From contig CM041465.1 of NCBI GenBank assembly GCA_023213395.1, positions 212,233,741 to 212,297,740 on the forward strand: a stretch of DNA of 64,000 bases. Direction: 5' to 3'. This document shows, piece after piece, positions 24,350 to 37,900 of the stretch. Each line of letters opens with the position of its first letter. The first letter of the stretch is position 1. The notes beneath the pieces were generated by a model. The model ran no database searches. It saw only the letters and a list, made by a program, of their open reading frames with translations, and was not told where the DNA came from. The position numbers and the translations under genes are program-made. This stretch comes from Cycas panzhihuaensis (Eukaryota > Cycadophyta).

Positions 24350-25644
24350 ATTATTTCCTTAATCCTCCCTTCCCTAAAATCAAAGAACCTTAGATATAAT
24401 TCCTTCTTCCACACATTAGGTATGTATTTGTTTATTATTATTTTCCTAGCATTATATTTGATTAAGCATTTTTTTAGTTTACCTGTGTATAGTACATCTC
24501 TCATAATGATCAAATCTCTATAACTATATTATAAAGAATAAATTATGTTAATATTTAAGATAATCAGTTTTTCCTCCATTATAATATTTCTTCTTATGGG
24601 TTTAGACTCTCTTTAATCATTTTCTAGTGTCTATTTTGACTTAACATGAGCTTATACTCCTCTGAGTTAGGTTACATAGATTAAATACACTCTAAGTTAA
24701 CTCTCTTTTGGGATAAACACAAGGTAATACCCCTTTAAGCAATTTTTCTCTATCAACATGAGTGTTATTTATTAGTTCTTATCTATATTTATCTTATTTT
24801 ACTTTTTTTCCTTGATATTAAATGTAATTATTTATTTTATGTACTTCATTATGTATATATATATATATATATATATATCCTTAAGTAGATGCAAATCAAG
24901 TGGTCATGGTCTAAAAATAAACACCATATAAGGAATTTATATCCCTTTTATATTTTTATCTTCTCCCATTAGTTAGTTTTATGGCACTCAAGACTAACTT
25001 TATAATAATCCCTTAAAAATAATGTAGTTAATACTCATTGGTTTAGAAAAGATGAGTTAATATATTTTGAGATTTATTCTCCTTTTTCCTTCTTTATTTC
25101 ACTATAAATACCCTTATTGCCTACCCTATTTACACATATATTCATAATTATTATGGTATACTCACATTATCTTCACTCTCTACTTGCCGATTATCCAGTA
25201 AGGTATTATTTATTATTATTATTATTATTATGGAGTAATAATAATTGATATCAATATGCTTAGTTTTATCTCTCTCTTTTATTTCAATTTTGGTTTAATT
25301 ATTTTACTTACATTATTATCATTTTATTTCCTTTTATTTTTCTTACTTGTTTCTTTCATTTTTTTTTTAATAGCTTATATATAATCTCATCATTATATGA
25401 GTTTACTCTTAATTTGTTTTTTTATTTGAGATTTGATTTTCTCTAATAGGATAATGGGTGTTTATTAGTCCTTCTTATAATATTATCTTGTAGGTAGAAG
25501 AAAGAAAAGGAGTTGCAAGCAATTCACCAATGACTCACATATCTAGAGAAGACATACATTAAATGATAAACTAGGTAAAAGCCTCTTTTATATCCTAATT
25601 TTTTTTTTTAACAAAAGAAAATAAAGAATATTAATTTATAAATA
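24350..25644. repeat. ~1.5-kb repeat, copy B, left part
   Basis: Direct copy of 13590-14910. The match breaks near 25640, where a minus-strand LTR begins, and resumes at 30371. Contains a short TA run (24853-24878) and a TTA run (about 25210-25232), neither in copy A, so these grew after duplication. No coding content except chance frames (24217-24513 minus). Confidence 0.65.
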
Positions 25645-26149
25645 TGAGAATTTAGAATTTCACTCTGATACCAATTTGGAATATACTCATTATATATAAT
25701 AAAAGTATATCAAACATATATAATAAATTAATTATATCATAAGGAATGTACATAGTTCATGTACTATAGGATCAATACATAAAGCAATGATATGAAATAT
25801 AAAGTATAAACATAAGAAACATGCACTATAAAATAGATAACTAATTTATATGTGAAAAATCTAATGTAAAAAAAAACATGGGAGAAGGTTAGACTTGGGT
25901 GCTCCTCTTTATGATATCAAATAATTATATCTCCTTTCTTAAGTTCTTAAGTGGTGTGTATACATATTTATAGATATCTTACTCATAAATAACTTATAAT
26001 ATTTCTTGAGTCATTTCATTATCTAATAAGATATTTACATGAATAATCGTGTATTATCATATTTATTAATACTTTTATAAGTGGGATTTTGTATGGATCA
26101 ATAATAATATATTAAATATTATATATATAAAAATCTCATATATTCTATT
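25645..26149 (-). repeat. 3' LTR of minus-strand element
   Basis: Reverse complement of the main LTR family (compare 850-1356 and 37403-37900). The left end reads TGAGAATTTAGAATTTC and includes CTCTGATACCA, the internal primer-site-like copy seen in the extended LTRs. On the right it is followed by CTCCTCTTTA, the reverse of a polypurine tract AAAGAGGAG. About 505 bp. Confidence 0.75.
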
Positions 26150-27299
26150 ACTCCTCTTTAATGTTTAATATCTTCAAGTTATAATTATCAAGTCTTCATC
26201 CTTGGTCTTCAATATCTTCATACTTTTATTATATGTTAGAATCTATAAACCTACATCAAATATGTATTAAGTTATATTAATTTGCATTATGTTGAATCAC
26301 CTATAATTTGAAAATATGCTAATATTATGTTTGTCTCCTTCAAGCAATTAACCTATAAAACCTATAATCATCTATGATCATCAGTGATTAACTATGATCA
26401 TCCACCTATAAAACTTACAAACCAATCATCAATCAATTATCAAATAACCAATCTCAATTTCATGACTTTCACTTATCATATTATATAAATCTTTCTCCCT
26501 AATAACTTCATATCTTACTGATAAAGTTATGATCAATTAATATTATTAATTCTCCATCTCATTAATATCATAAATATAATGATTATTAATATCTATATAA
26601 AATAATAAACATCTACTAAATTACATCAGTTACTAGTTGTAATTGCTAGTTCTTTAAGATTTATTTCTTATATGTAGTTTATTAATTAATAAATAATAGT
26701 ATAAATATCTCACCTCTTGCATACGAGAAAATAACTTGTGCGTTGCCTCCATTAATACTTTTGCACATATATACAACTTTCTTTTCACAATTAATAAATA
26801 ACTCATTAATATTAATAATTTATAAATTAAACATACTAACTTTGAGAATAAGGCATACCACCTAGCCAAGTTAAGTTAGTTGTAATAAGGTAATATAAAC
26901 AATGTGTTCTTATACCTCTTGTTATCCATGGAAAGTTAAATTTCTCATTAATAAATACATATCATATATCTATTAACTAAACACTTCAATAATTGATTTT
27001 AGTACTAAGTAAATAATATATAAGACTTCTTCTCCATGTATCATAAACAGGTGGAAAATAACTCATCAAATTTCATCTCTCTAATAAATAAACACTCTAA
27101 TTAAATTGAGACTTTCATCAATATTAGGTGGTGTCATCAATTATTATTCATTTATATGTATAATAAATTAAGTGATCATTACATTTAATAAGTGATTAGA
27201 GTTCCATTGATCAAATATGTAAATACTAAGGGGGATTTAATCATGTCCAACGTATGTAAGATACCCACATCAAATTTTACTTCAAATATATTCCCACAT

Positions 27300-29320
27300 C
27301 ATCAAATTTTCATTAGTTTTAAGCCTTAAATTATCATTAATGAGCCTTTATAAGCTCAATTTTAAACAAAAATTATATTTTTAAAAAATATCTATCATCA
27401 AACTTATTATCATGTAGTTAGGGGCCTTTAAAAGCATAAAAAATACCAAAATAAATCTAAAAATCTCATAAAATAGACCATATTACTAAACTTTACTAAT
27501 TAAAATCTCTATATTCTGATCTCTATAATATGCCTTCTAATCATTTATTTCATTCATCTCAAAATTTTGTTTTCAACACAACTACTAGTGTGAAAAATAG
27601 ACACTCTAGTGAAAATTAATCACTAAAAAAGTATAAGAATGTCTTGAAAAAGTGCAGTCCTTTAGAAATTAAGTTTAGCCCCTTTTGAGTTGGGCTACTA
27701 GCCACCTAACATTGTCCATGTGACCATCTACTGAGACTTAGAGGGCTAAGATAGATTTCAAATTATATCAAATTGGATCTCATTTATTTTTACAAATGCA
27801 AAAAAAAAAGCAAATTAACCTAACTTATTAAATTTTAGACTCCACCATATAACAAATTCTAAAATATATTCTAATCCAATTGAATTAATGGAAAACTTTC
27901 TAAATATTTTTTATGTTAGTCAAAATTTGACTATGTATATAAATATTTAGTCAACTGATGATCAATTGGCTATTTCATCCACTGTAAATTAAATTTTTAT
28001 TTGCAAGATTCTTCATGGGTATAATAATGGTATCATAGTGTAGGCAATAAAGGTAGATCATTTATAGAAAGAAATCTTCTTCACTCTATAAATAGGGTGA
28101 CACATAGATGTATAGAGAGTAAGGGTGATGTAATCGTAAAAGCAAAGCTATTTAAACTCTTTTTACGATATTGGCATCAATCTTTAGCATAAGGTAGACA
28201 TATAGAGTCATGTTGGTATATAAAAATATCTCATATAGATAGATTGTTGGAGTAGGGTCATTAGACAAAGGACGGTAGATGCAAAACAAAATAGGAATCA
28301 AGGTAATATAGGATCCATGTATATAGGTACATTATAAATAAGAATCAACACCCCATAAACAAGTTACCTCAGAGCATTAGACTTTAGATATTTCCCTTCT
28401 CTATTAACCTTAGAAAATTGCATTAATATTTACTTATGAGATATGCATTCATGATCAAACTATTGAAGACCATTGTCCATGGTATTATATACATAGTCTC
28501 CAAATTTAATGCTAATGTGAGCTACACACCTAGAAATAGACGGTGATCTTCTAGACTTTGTATTTGAATAATAAACATGGCTATTTGTTATGAGATGGGT
28601 ATATACATCTGCATTTATTGACACTTTTCTTCTACTTTTTCAATCTTCCACACCTCATATATACATATACATATCTTTCCATTTCTTAAAAAATAATTCA
28701 TCATAGTATATTATTAAAATAATTATCACAACATAATATAATAATGACAAAAAATTCATAAATATAATTTTTGCCATTTTGTTCATCCCTCTTATATCTG
28801 AAACCCTAACCCAACAATATTTGTCAAATTCATGAAACCTGAACCTTTTTTTCTATTAAATCATGGTGCCTAAAATATTGTTTCATCAATCAACATCCCT
28901 TCATATATGCCACAAGTCTAATAAAATTTTGGCATCAAAATTTCTTGCCCATATATATTTTATTATTAATATTCAAAATCATTTCTTAGCATAACATCAT
29001 ATCATTGTGTTTGTATATCACACATGCATTATTATGATGCCCTCATAAAATCAACATACCTTTATAAGTTACTGCATATCATACTATATAGGTCTATTAC
29101 CTATTTTTGTTTGACTAATGGGATGGGATATTGGCTTGCTTTATATAACATCCTTCTTTATATTCATTTCATTTAATCTCTTCATCAACTTCATGCACAT
29201 CTCTCAATGGAAAAACTACTATAAAAATCCATTTAATTAGAAGAAAATCTATAAGTTAAAGTGGATAAAAAATTCTATGATAAAAATTGGGTAAGAGAGA
29301 TATCATTAATACATATCTTA
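27300..29320. other. unassigned interior of minus-strand LTR element
   Basis: About 2 kb absent from the 1.7-kb interiors of the tandem units. AT-rich, no open frame above 60 codons, no domain seen. It is either internal DNA lost in the tandem units or a later insertion. Confidence 0.4.
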
Positions 29321-29737
29321 TTTAATCTTACTATTGCTAATTATGAGGTTTGGTGAGTTGGCCTATCTCATAAAATCTTAATCACTTTTGTAGGTGTCCA
29401 ACCTATATTAATGAATGTAATTGGCAATAATTTTTCTCATCATTAAGTGGAACTCTTTAACACTAGCATGCTTTGAATATATGGTATCAAGATACTAAAT
29501 CTAATGCCTACATAAATTAAGTAGTATACCCATTAGTTGATGACTTCATCTTATATATATATATAGCTTTATCATCTTTATCATGCCTCTAAATCTTAGT
29601 GGCATATCACTAGCATATTTGATTTTAGCTTATAAAATCACACATCATATTAGCTCTTGTACTGGCTATATCATTGGCTCAATTGTTAGCTCAAGTATAG
29701 GCTTGCAACCTACTTCTATAAGATCTTTCATAACATG

Positions 29738-29749
29738 GCTCTGATACCA
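29738..29749 (-). other. primer-binding site of minus-strand element
   Basis: The reverse complement is TGGTATCAGAGC, followed on the minus strand by CATG. This 12-base sequence is the standard initiator Met-tRNA primer site of many plant LTR elements and abuts the LTR at 29750. It is the only exact 12-base match among the copies of this family here. Confidence 0.8.
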
Positions 29750-30370
<621 letters not shown>

Positions 30371-30535
30371 ATATTATGAGTCAAGACCTCTTCCTTATTG
30401 ATAATAATCTTATACTTATTTTATATATGAGGTGCATGGTACTTATAATATGAGATTTACCTCTTTCTCCTTAGGTGTATCTTGACTCTAGGTTTCATAC
30501 TAAGTAGGAGAATCAAAACTCCCTCTATCAATAAG
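30371..30535. repeat. ~1.5-kb repeat, copy B, right part
   Basis: Continuation of copy B after the LTR element: matches about 14920-15085 through ATGAGTCAA near 30376 (14921) and TCTTTCTCCTTAGGTGTA near 30461 (15008). Joined to 24350-25644, copy B is about 1.46 kb, close to copy A. Confidence 0.65.
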
Positions 30536-32344
30536 TAATATGTTTCTATATAGGTCTTAGTTAGATAGGATATGGGATTTGTAGTTGTTGATCTAATTCT
30601 AAACAAGAATGAATGATTTTACTAAATATGACTCACTGATAATAGTATCTTTATTGACACATCCTTTTCCTTCCTAAGCCTTACCAATATCATCAAGAAA
30701 ATGATACTCTAAAGATTGTATAAAAAACTAATTATCCTACTTCTTAGGATCCTTACATTATTTGGAAATATCCTAAGGATTCTTTGTTGTTATATTCATA
30801 AAATTCTAACCTTTTTTATAGTGGGTACTTGAAGTCTAAATAGACTTTCCCTTTGATTTATCTAAGGTTTTTCCCCTTTTATCTTTTCCCTTGAATTTTT
30901 CTAAAGTTTACTCCTTTGCCTCTACTTGGGTCTTTAACCTAGTTAATCTAAGTTTCTTAGCATCTATAGATGACCTTATTCTTCCAAAATCTTCCTATTG
31001 ATGCTTCCTCTTAGGTCTACTTTTGTCTTACAAAGAATATATAGGTTTGAACTTAGGTCATTAAGTCACTTGCAAGATTGAAATTGACTTGTTAGGTTCT
31101 TAGTTTGGGAGCTCCACATGAAATTTTAATAAATCAATAAGCTTAATTATGTTGGCCAAAATAATTTATTTCTTCAACTTAAACCAAATCTACTATAATT
31201 GAGACTTATGTTATAAAATACTCTAAGGAACATGGAGTTAAACATGTACTTACATACATGAATCATCTTAAGAGAAAATAAGCTATGTAATATGCCTCAT
31301 ACCTATATAGTAAATAAGTAAGACTAGGTAAGTTAAGGTTACTTTTAGTGGAATCATTTGTATACACTAAGATTAATAATATGCACAATGATTAATGATG
31401 TATTAGCATGAGGCTTAATGGTGTATTAGCTTAAGGTTTAATGGAGTCCACCAAGAAGGGTTGCACACCCCACTAGTATAAATAAACCTCCCTCATTTAT
31501 AAGAAGGTTAATTAATTTTTCAATTAGTAAAACCATATCCATCATTGAAGAATAAAATTAGTTTACTTAGCCTTTCATTGACTTTTTCTTTTGTTTGTTT
31601 ATTTTTCCATTTTATATCTTATGGAGCTTTAATATAATAGGTGTGAGAACTATTCCAAGCACTATCATTTTGGTGATTTGGGCACAATCTTAGAGCTTTT
31701 TCGTCATTAGAGCTTTGTATTTACTCTTTTTTGCAAGTGTTGGTTACTATCACATAATGGAATGCAATTTCTTACACTTATCTCAAAACTCATTATGATT
31801 TTGAGCTCATTTCAAGCTTCTTATCATATTTTGGGAGTTTTTGAAGTGTTGGTGTACTCTTTTCTAGTATTAGTAACCCTCTTTGCAATTCTTCTTTTGA
31901 TATTTTTCTTACTTGTGAGGGTTTTGATGCTTAGAATCTATGTTTGAGTAGCTTTAGGTATTTTTCCTCAATGTCCTCTAATTTAGGCACTCCTCCTTAA
32001 TTTTGGTAGTTTTATGTTAATGTTGGGTAGCACTTTATATCCTATGACACTTTCTTTGATAGATTTGTGGGACTCATGGCCATTTGTTGACACTCATAGT
32101 CCCCATACCTCCATAACATCCTCTTTCTTATTTCATAATTTTCTCATCTAAGTTTGGCTTCCTTTATTAATTGTTTAGCTTTTCATTTCATATCTTATAC
32201 AGATTTAATATAACAAATGTGGGAGCCATTCCAAGTTTGGGAAAAGCTTATCAAAAAGCTAAGATATAATCAAAATGGAATTAGGTTTGAGATAAAACAT
32301 GTCATATCTCCTTCATGAGGTTCTTCTAATAAGAATAATTCTTA
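30536..32344. other. unassigned DNA with short direct repeats
   Basis: No domain recognised. A 23-bp motif is repeated in tandem at 31400-31445. A ~63-bp segment at 31597-31660 (with ATATCTTATGGAGCTTTAATAT) recurs imperfectly at 32176-32237, offset about 578 bp, as two overlapping old LTR pieces might. A TATAAATAAA box lies near 31478. Confidence 0.4.
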
Positions 32345-32510
32345 TGTGTGTGTGTGTGTATCTATCTATCTATCTATCTATCTACATACATACATATATA
32401 TACATGCATACATACACACACACACACACACAGATATATATATATATATATATATAAATATATATATAGATATATATATATACATACATACATACACACA
32501 CACACACACT

Positions 32511-32551
<41 letters not shown>

Positions 32552-32616
32552 CTATATATATATATCAATAAGCTTTATTCATATGTGTGTGTGTGTATGT
32601 ATATATCTATATATCT

Positions 32617-32670
<54 letters not shown>

Positions 32671-32697
32671 CTAAAGAGAGAGAGAGAGAGAGAGAGG
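32345..32697. repeat. compound microsatellite cluster
   Basis: About 350 bp of successive short repeats: TG, ATCT, CATA, CA, TA, GATA-like, CATA, CA, TG, TA, TG, a long TA run, and GA. The frames across it (Cys/Val/Tyr/Ile-rich) are low-complexity artefacts and not genes. Confidence 0.95.
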
Positions 32698-34139
32698 TAT
32701 TAAGGTTTTGATAAATCTCTTAAACATGAGTATTTATTGGTTGACCTATCTAATAACCTTGGGTTACAACCTGTCATGCATTCATATAATAATTGTTAAT
32801 AGCAAGGAGTGATAATAAAATACCTTTCCTTCATCCAAATACCTTTTAATTTCTTTATTCATCTCTATACTAAGGTGCTTATACTAGTTTATCCTCCTCC
32901 TTTTATAAGATTTTCCTATCAACAACTAATATTTAGCTAGTATTTTTATAACTCTTGCCTCTAAAATTGTTATCCCATAAACAATCCTCACTACCCATGT
33001 GTGTATGGGATGAATAAAAAAATTTATTTGAATACCTTAACTGTTGAAGGCTTCCTATTCCTAATAAATATCTTTTTCCAATGTTCTTTTGTCTATTCAT
33101 TTATCATCAAAGTCCACATCACCAACATCCAATGGGTGTTATGCATATAAATGAATAACATGGAGCATAATTGTAAAATTTGTTGCTTTAAACTATAAGG
33201 CATCATTGTCATACATAAGTAATAGTTCATGTATTATTTCTTTCTATCATTAGATGGTAGATAAATATATTATCTAGGCAAGGTAATACTTTCCTTATGT
33301 AATAATTACACTCCATCTATCATATCTTTTGATATTTTAAACTATTAAAACTAATTACCTCTCTATCTTTTAAGACTTATTTGAGTGAAAATGCCTCCCA
33401 TTTAGCCTTATAGGCTAAGAGTTCTTTATTAAGAATTTTTCTTGAATTAAGCATCAAATGAGGCCTTTGTACCTACTCCTCCACTATCTTCTAGAGTTCT
33501 TATACCTACTTTATAAGATTATCAATAACTTTAGACATCATGAATTCTTTTAGAGATTTATGCTTGTAAATCATGTTTTTGTTGAAGGCTTAGGCTTTAA
33601 TAAACTTATATAACTATACAATAATTCTTTAAGAGCTCTATTTTTCTTATGACTCATAGTTAGGATGTTTTCCTTAAAGTTGAATCAAAATTTAAATTCA
33701 AATTATCATTGTCCATGGTATGATGATCAATCATGGTTATGATGCTTTAATTATCCTCCTCATAAAATGATTCATAATTAAGTGTGTTTCCTTGGGAATT
33801 CTTGAAAGGAAATTATAATCTGTTGAGATATAAATGCAACATGATTCTCAAAATCACTCTATTAATCTTGATGTTTTACTTTTATCCTCACATCCAATTA
33901 GCTTCCTACCTACCATATACCAAATGTATTTAGGTTTAATTGTCATAATTGATTCATCACCCACTATTAATAATCCTCATGGCTAATAAACATATTAACA
34001 TTGACATGTCTTAATTATAAAAAAATAGGTTGTTTCAACGATGTTAACTATTTTCTAGACTTAATAAAAGCCCTTACTTACAAGCATTATACGAAAGGTA
34101 GATAATTTTTCTTATTTTCTTATTTTTAATTTTAATTCC
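32698..34139. other. unassigned AT-rich DNA
   Basis: No reading frame above 60 codons and no domain recognised. It lies on the 3' side of the minus-strand gypsy pol, so it may hold that element's 3' non-coding region. Confidence 0.4.
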
Positions 34140-35250
34140 CCCAACCTAAAATTTAACTTATGTATTATTTTAGTTTATTGTCATCTATTTTATTTGGTAT
34201 CAAGTTGCCTTCTAATGTTTTCATTATGATTGAGTCATTTGGCCAAATCTAGTCTAGTATAAAGGGTAGTTACCATTGAGTCTTTAAATTTCCTAATTTC
34301 CCTTCAAAATTACTATAAAAATTACAAGAAGGACCTCCAACTTGAACTTCTTTGATTTTATTTGTTTATCATGCCATGCCTTCTAGTGAGCCTTAGTGAT
34401 TTTCTATTGTCAATTTCATAATAACCTTGTCATCCAATTTAATCAATTATAGTAATATTTGTTCAAGATCTTGCTAATTCCCCACTTTAGAAATAGTATA
34501 ACATGTAGATTAGACATAATGAATTCTATTGATATCACCACTTTTATGTGATATACTGCTTGAAAAGGTGTCTACCTAATCAATTTCCTATATGTTGTTC
34601 AATATGCTTAGAGTATTACATATAGCTTATTAGTCCAATCATACAAAACCACATTGCATATTTTAGTAAGGGTTGGATGTAATATTTTATTAGAACTCTT
34701 AGTGAGTCCATTACACCTCAAATTATAAGGGATGCTTTTATAGTGTTAAACCAAGAAACTATCTATTAGGCTTTTTATTAATGACATGAGTCCCTACAAA
34801 AATTTTGTTATAGTTGTCATGGTACAATCATTTGTCAAATGAGCTTTCACCTAAGAAGTCATATAGTCTATTGCTATAAAAACATATTGCACACTTGTTC
34901 TTGTATCCACCAAGCTAATGGAGCTAACAAAATTAATTTCTCATTTTGTAAATGACATTCCTTCAACCATAGGGTTTAATGGTAGATGGTTGGATTTCTA
35001 TGGTCAACTAACTCATTGGTAAATATCCAATTTCATGGCCAAATATACAAATCCATTAATACCATTAACTACCATAATCCAAGGTAGACAATATTTATTG
35101 CAAGACTTTCACTTATTAGATGACCTTCAACAATAGCTTCATGTGACTCTCTCAATACCAAAGATCACATGATATAGAATACATCCAAACCAAGTCAATA
35201 AAGTTGGATTGCAATTAATTAGTAATGGCTACTTTTGAGGGCCAAGGCTT
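34140..35250 (-). pseudogene. decayed Ty3/gypsy integrase (minus strand)
   Basis: Minus-strand remnant of an integrase, the enzyme that joins the copied DNA to the host chromosome. The core reads NGLTKSSNKILHPTLTKI and YDWTNKLYV near 34610-34730, matching the end of the catalytic core in plant Tat/Athila-type elements. The C-terminal part near 34140-34400 keeps VQVGG, FEGKLGNLKTQW, and TLEGNLIP, a typical gypsy integrase tail. The N-terminal zinc-binding part near 35050-35200 is only faintly visible (EGHLISESLAINIVYLGLW). Stops and frameshifts are many. No LTR of this element was found. Confidence 0.65.
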
Positions 35251-36760
35251 TTCTTTCTTTCATCAAGCATATTGATAATGGTAAGCCCATTTGGAGAAAG
35301 TTTGTAATTTCTTAAAAAATCTTTGATTCAAATTTGACTTTATATAACTTGCATTAGAAACGTCATCATCCACTTCTATTGGTTCTTCACCCATATCTAT
35401 TCTTGAAAGATAATTGAGTATGATGTATGATTTGCTAGGCCTCAAAAAAATATTAAAATTAAACTCCATTAGTTATTACATCATTAAGATGTTGGTCTAT
35501 TAATCAAATATGATAATTCCTAGTGATTTGTATAAAAGTAGAAGAAATTAGCCAATAGATAGTGTAAATATTTCTATAAATCATATACCATATTAAGACC
35601 TTCTCACTTTATTGCATTGTAATTTATTTTACTTGCGTTAATCTTTAATTGGTAAAGGCTATCATATCATTAGTTGACCCTCACCTAGGTTATGACAGTA
35701 TTATTATAATAACTACTCCTAATGCATCAAGATAAACATTAGAAATTTTTATCTAGTTAGTAAATTTTTGTATGGGAGCATTTGCTAATAACTTCATTAG
35801 TTTTTTTAATATTATATGGCAATCCTTCATCCAAATAAAGGCCATATCCTTTCACAATAGTTCTTCTAAAGGAATGACAATTCTAGAATATCCCCATACG
35901 AACTCTTGGTGATACCCCATATATCCAAGGAATTATTTTACCATATTTAATTTTGTTAATAGTTTCAAGTCAAGAATAACTTTGATTTTTTCCAGATCTA
36001 ATAATAGGCCTTGTTAACAAATAAAATATCCTAGTGGTATACCAAAAGAAACCTAAAATTAACATTTATTTAGATTCAAAGAAATTCCCATTTCATGACA
36101 TTTTCACAGCATGAGTTTAAGATTAGATGTGTGATCCTTCAATGGTCCAAACAATGTCCAATAGTTTAAGTAGACTTTAAGAGCCTTACAAATAAAATCT
36201 CTGAATATTATCATAATTATTCTAAAACAAATAGTTGGAACACTACATAACCTAAATGCTATAATCTTGCAGACATAAGATCCCTATTTAGTGATAAATG
36301 TTATCTCATGATGGTCTTCTTTAATGATCTTTACTTAGTTACACTGTGAAAAATAATCAATAAATGAATAGACTTTTTGTCTTTTAACATTTTCTAATAC
36401 TTATTCAATGAATAAAGCTAGAAAAGCTCAAAAGTCGACACAAATTCTTAGCTTCCCATTCTTCTTCTTTATAATCACAATAGGGATAATCCATATAATA
36501 TTTTCAATAAGATATATGCATACTATAATGAATATCTTCTCAACTTCCTTTTAGATATTCTTCAAATATTTTGATTTGAGTTTAGTATATATGATTTCTA
36601 TCCTACTAGTTTTATCCCATCTTCTAGTTTGATCTCCATCAACCCAACATGTTCTAGGAACCCTTTGAGGTTTTTGTCTTTCCATGTAAAAACATCTTTA
36701 ATTTCTTAAAATAAGTCATATACTTTTGCAATGACTTCATCAATCTAATATTTTCTTATG
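35251..36760 (-). pseudogene. decayed Ty3/gypsy RT and RNase H (minus strand)
   Basis: Minus-strand pol remnant upstream of the integrase. RT begins near 36540-36430 with IPIVIIKKKNGKLRICVDF, where the family has a PVxKKNG-RVCVDFRDLN motif. Further on comes FGPLKDHTSNLKLMLKCHEM near 36150-36090, characteristic of the Tat/Athila branch. The catalytic box reads VYLNYW where the family has two adjacent Asp, so activity is lost. The connection and RNase H follow. The RNase H end is still open (35263-35469): RPSKSYIILNYLSRIDMGEE, then VDDDVSNASY, again Tat/Athila-like. The protease and gag that should lie to the right were not recognised. Confidence 0.72.
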
Positions 36761-37402
36761 AAAGGATTCTTAAGCTCATCCTTGATACCTATATTAATGG
36801 TATTTAGGCATGGTGTCTTACCATAGTCAATCCAAGATTTGCTTATAAAAACATTCTTAGGCTCATCCTTAATACCTAAATTAATGGTATTTAGTTGTGG
36901 CATCTTCTTAAAGAAAATATAATGTATATTTTTGAATTGAAGGATTATATAATCCTACCTCCATATGATTTTCTTCCACTCATATATAAGGAAAATGGTG
37001 ATCCAAGTTTGATGTTGAGGATGATTTTCAATGAAGAAATATCCATATTTTGGTTGAATCTTACTAATGATTTCTTAGATAATCAGGGACATATTAAAAT
37101 TATTATACATGCATCTATGATAGGCTATGAAGACTCATGGTAGATGTATAAAAATAATGATTCCATCTTACTTCTCATTGACTAACAAGAAGAGGTTATC
37201 AATGTTGAAATTACCATTAAATAAATTTGAATAGATGGAAAAAGTTGTGAAGAGCCGATCCAACCAAAATGTAAAATCATATCATGTGATTTTAAGTAAG
37301 ATAAACAAGATATACTAGTGGTTAATTTTAATTTGCTTCAAGAACCTTATGATATCATATATTTTGATCCATAGTTATAATATTTTAGTCTTCACTTCAG
37401 GA
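36761..37402. other. unassigned DNA between gypsy RT and LTR array
   Basis: Expected place of the minus-strand gypsy protease, but no active-site motif is seen. An open plus-strand frame (36895-37143, 82 codons) has no recognisable domain and is probably chance. A near-duplicate segment occurs twice (about 36765-36810 and 36845-36895, sharing CTTAGGCTCATCCTTAATACC-like DNA). TTTTAGTCTT at 37383-37392 recurs at 48637-48646, just outside the far end of the LTR array. Confidence 0.4.
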
Positions 37403-37900
37403 TATTAGAATATGTGATATTATCACATATGTAATATTTAATTTAAAGTAGTAGGTCCATATAAAATCCCACTTACCAAAAGTATCGATAGATATGATAT
37501 GCACCCTTACTCATATGAATGTTATATTGGATGATAGAAAAGCTCAAGAGATATTTTAGGTTATTTATGAGAAGATTATTCATATAAATATATACATATA
37601 CCACTTGAGAACTAGAGAAAGGATCGAGAGAGTAAGCACTCATTTGGAGATGTAATCATTTCATATTTAAAGAAGAGCTTCCAACTCTAACATTCTCTCA
37701 TGGTTTACTCCACACTGAGTTTTCCATATATAAATCTATTATCTATATTATGGTGAATGATAATTATATACATGATTTGTGTGCATTCCTTATGATATTA
37801 TTCATTTATTATTATTATTATTATTATATTTGATATAGTTTCACTACGCTTAATGACTACATTTTAATATGCTATTAGAGTTAAATTCTAAATTATAACA
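37403..37900 (+). repeat. LTR 1 of tandem array
   Basis: 498-bp LTR of the main family, from TATTAGAATATGTG to AATTATAACA, followed by a decayed primer site TGTTATCAAAGC (37901-37912). Contains a TTA run near 37808-37828. The last ~30 bases include a second, inner copy of the primer-site-like sequence (GCTATTAGAG at 37871-37880). No polypurine tract precedes it, as expected of the outermost 5' LTR. Confidence 0.8.

Noticed and set aside
32346-32711. Three Cys/Val/Tyr/Ile-rich frames up to 121 codons
   Set aside because: Translations of TG, CA and TA microsatellites; low complexity with no domain.
36895-37143. 82-codon plus-strand frame next to the gypsy remnant
   Set aside because: No domain, opposite to the gypsy coding strand, and in the AT-rich background such frames occur by chance.
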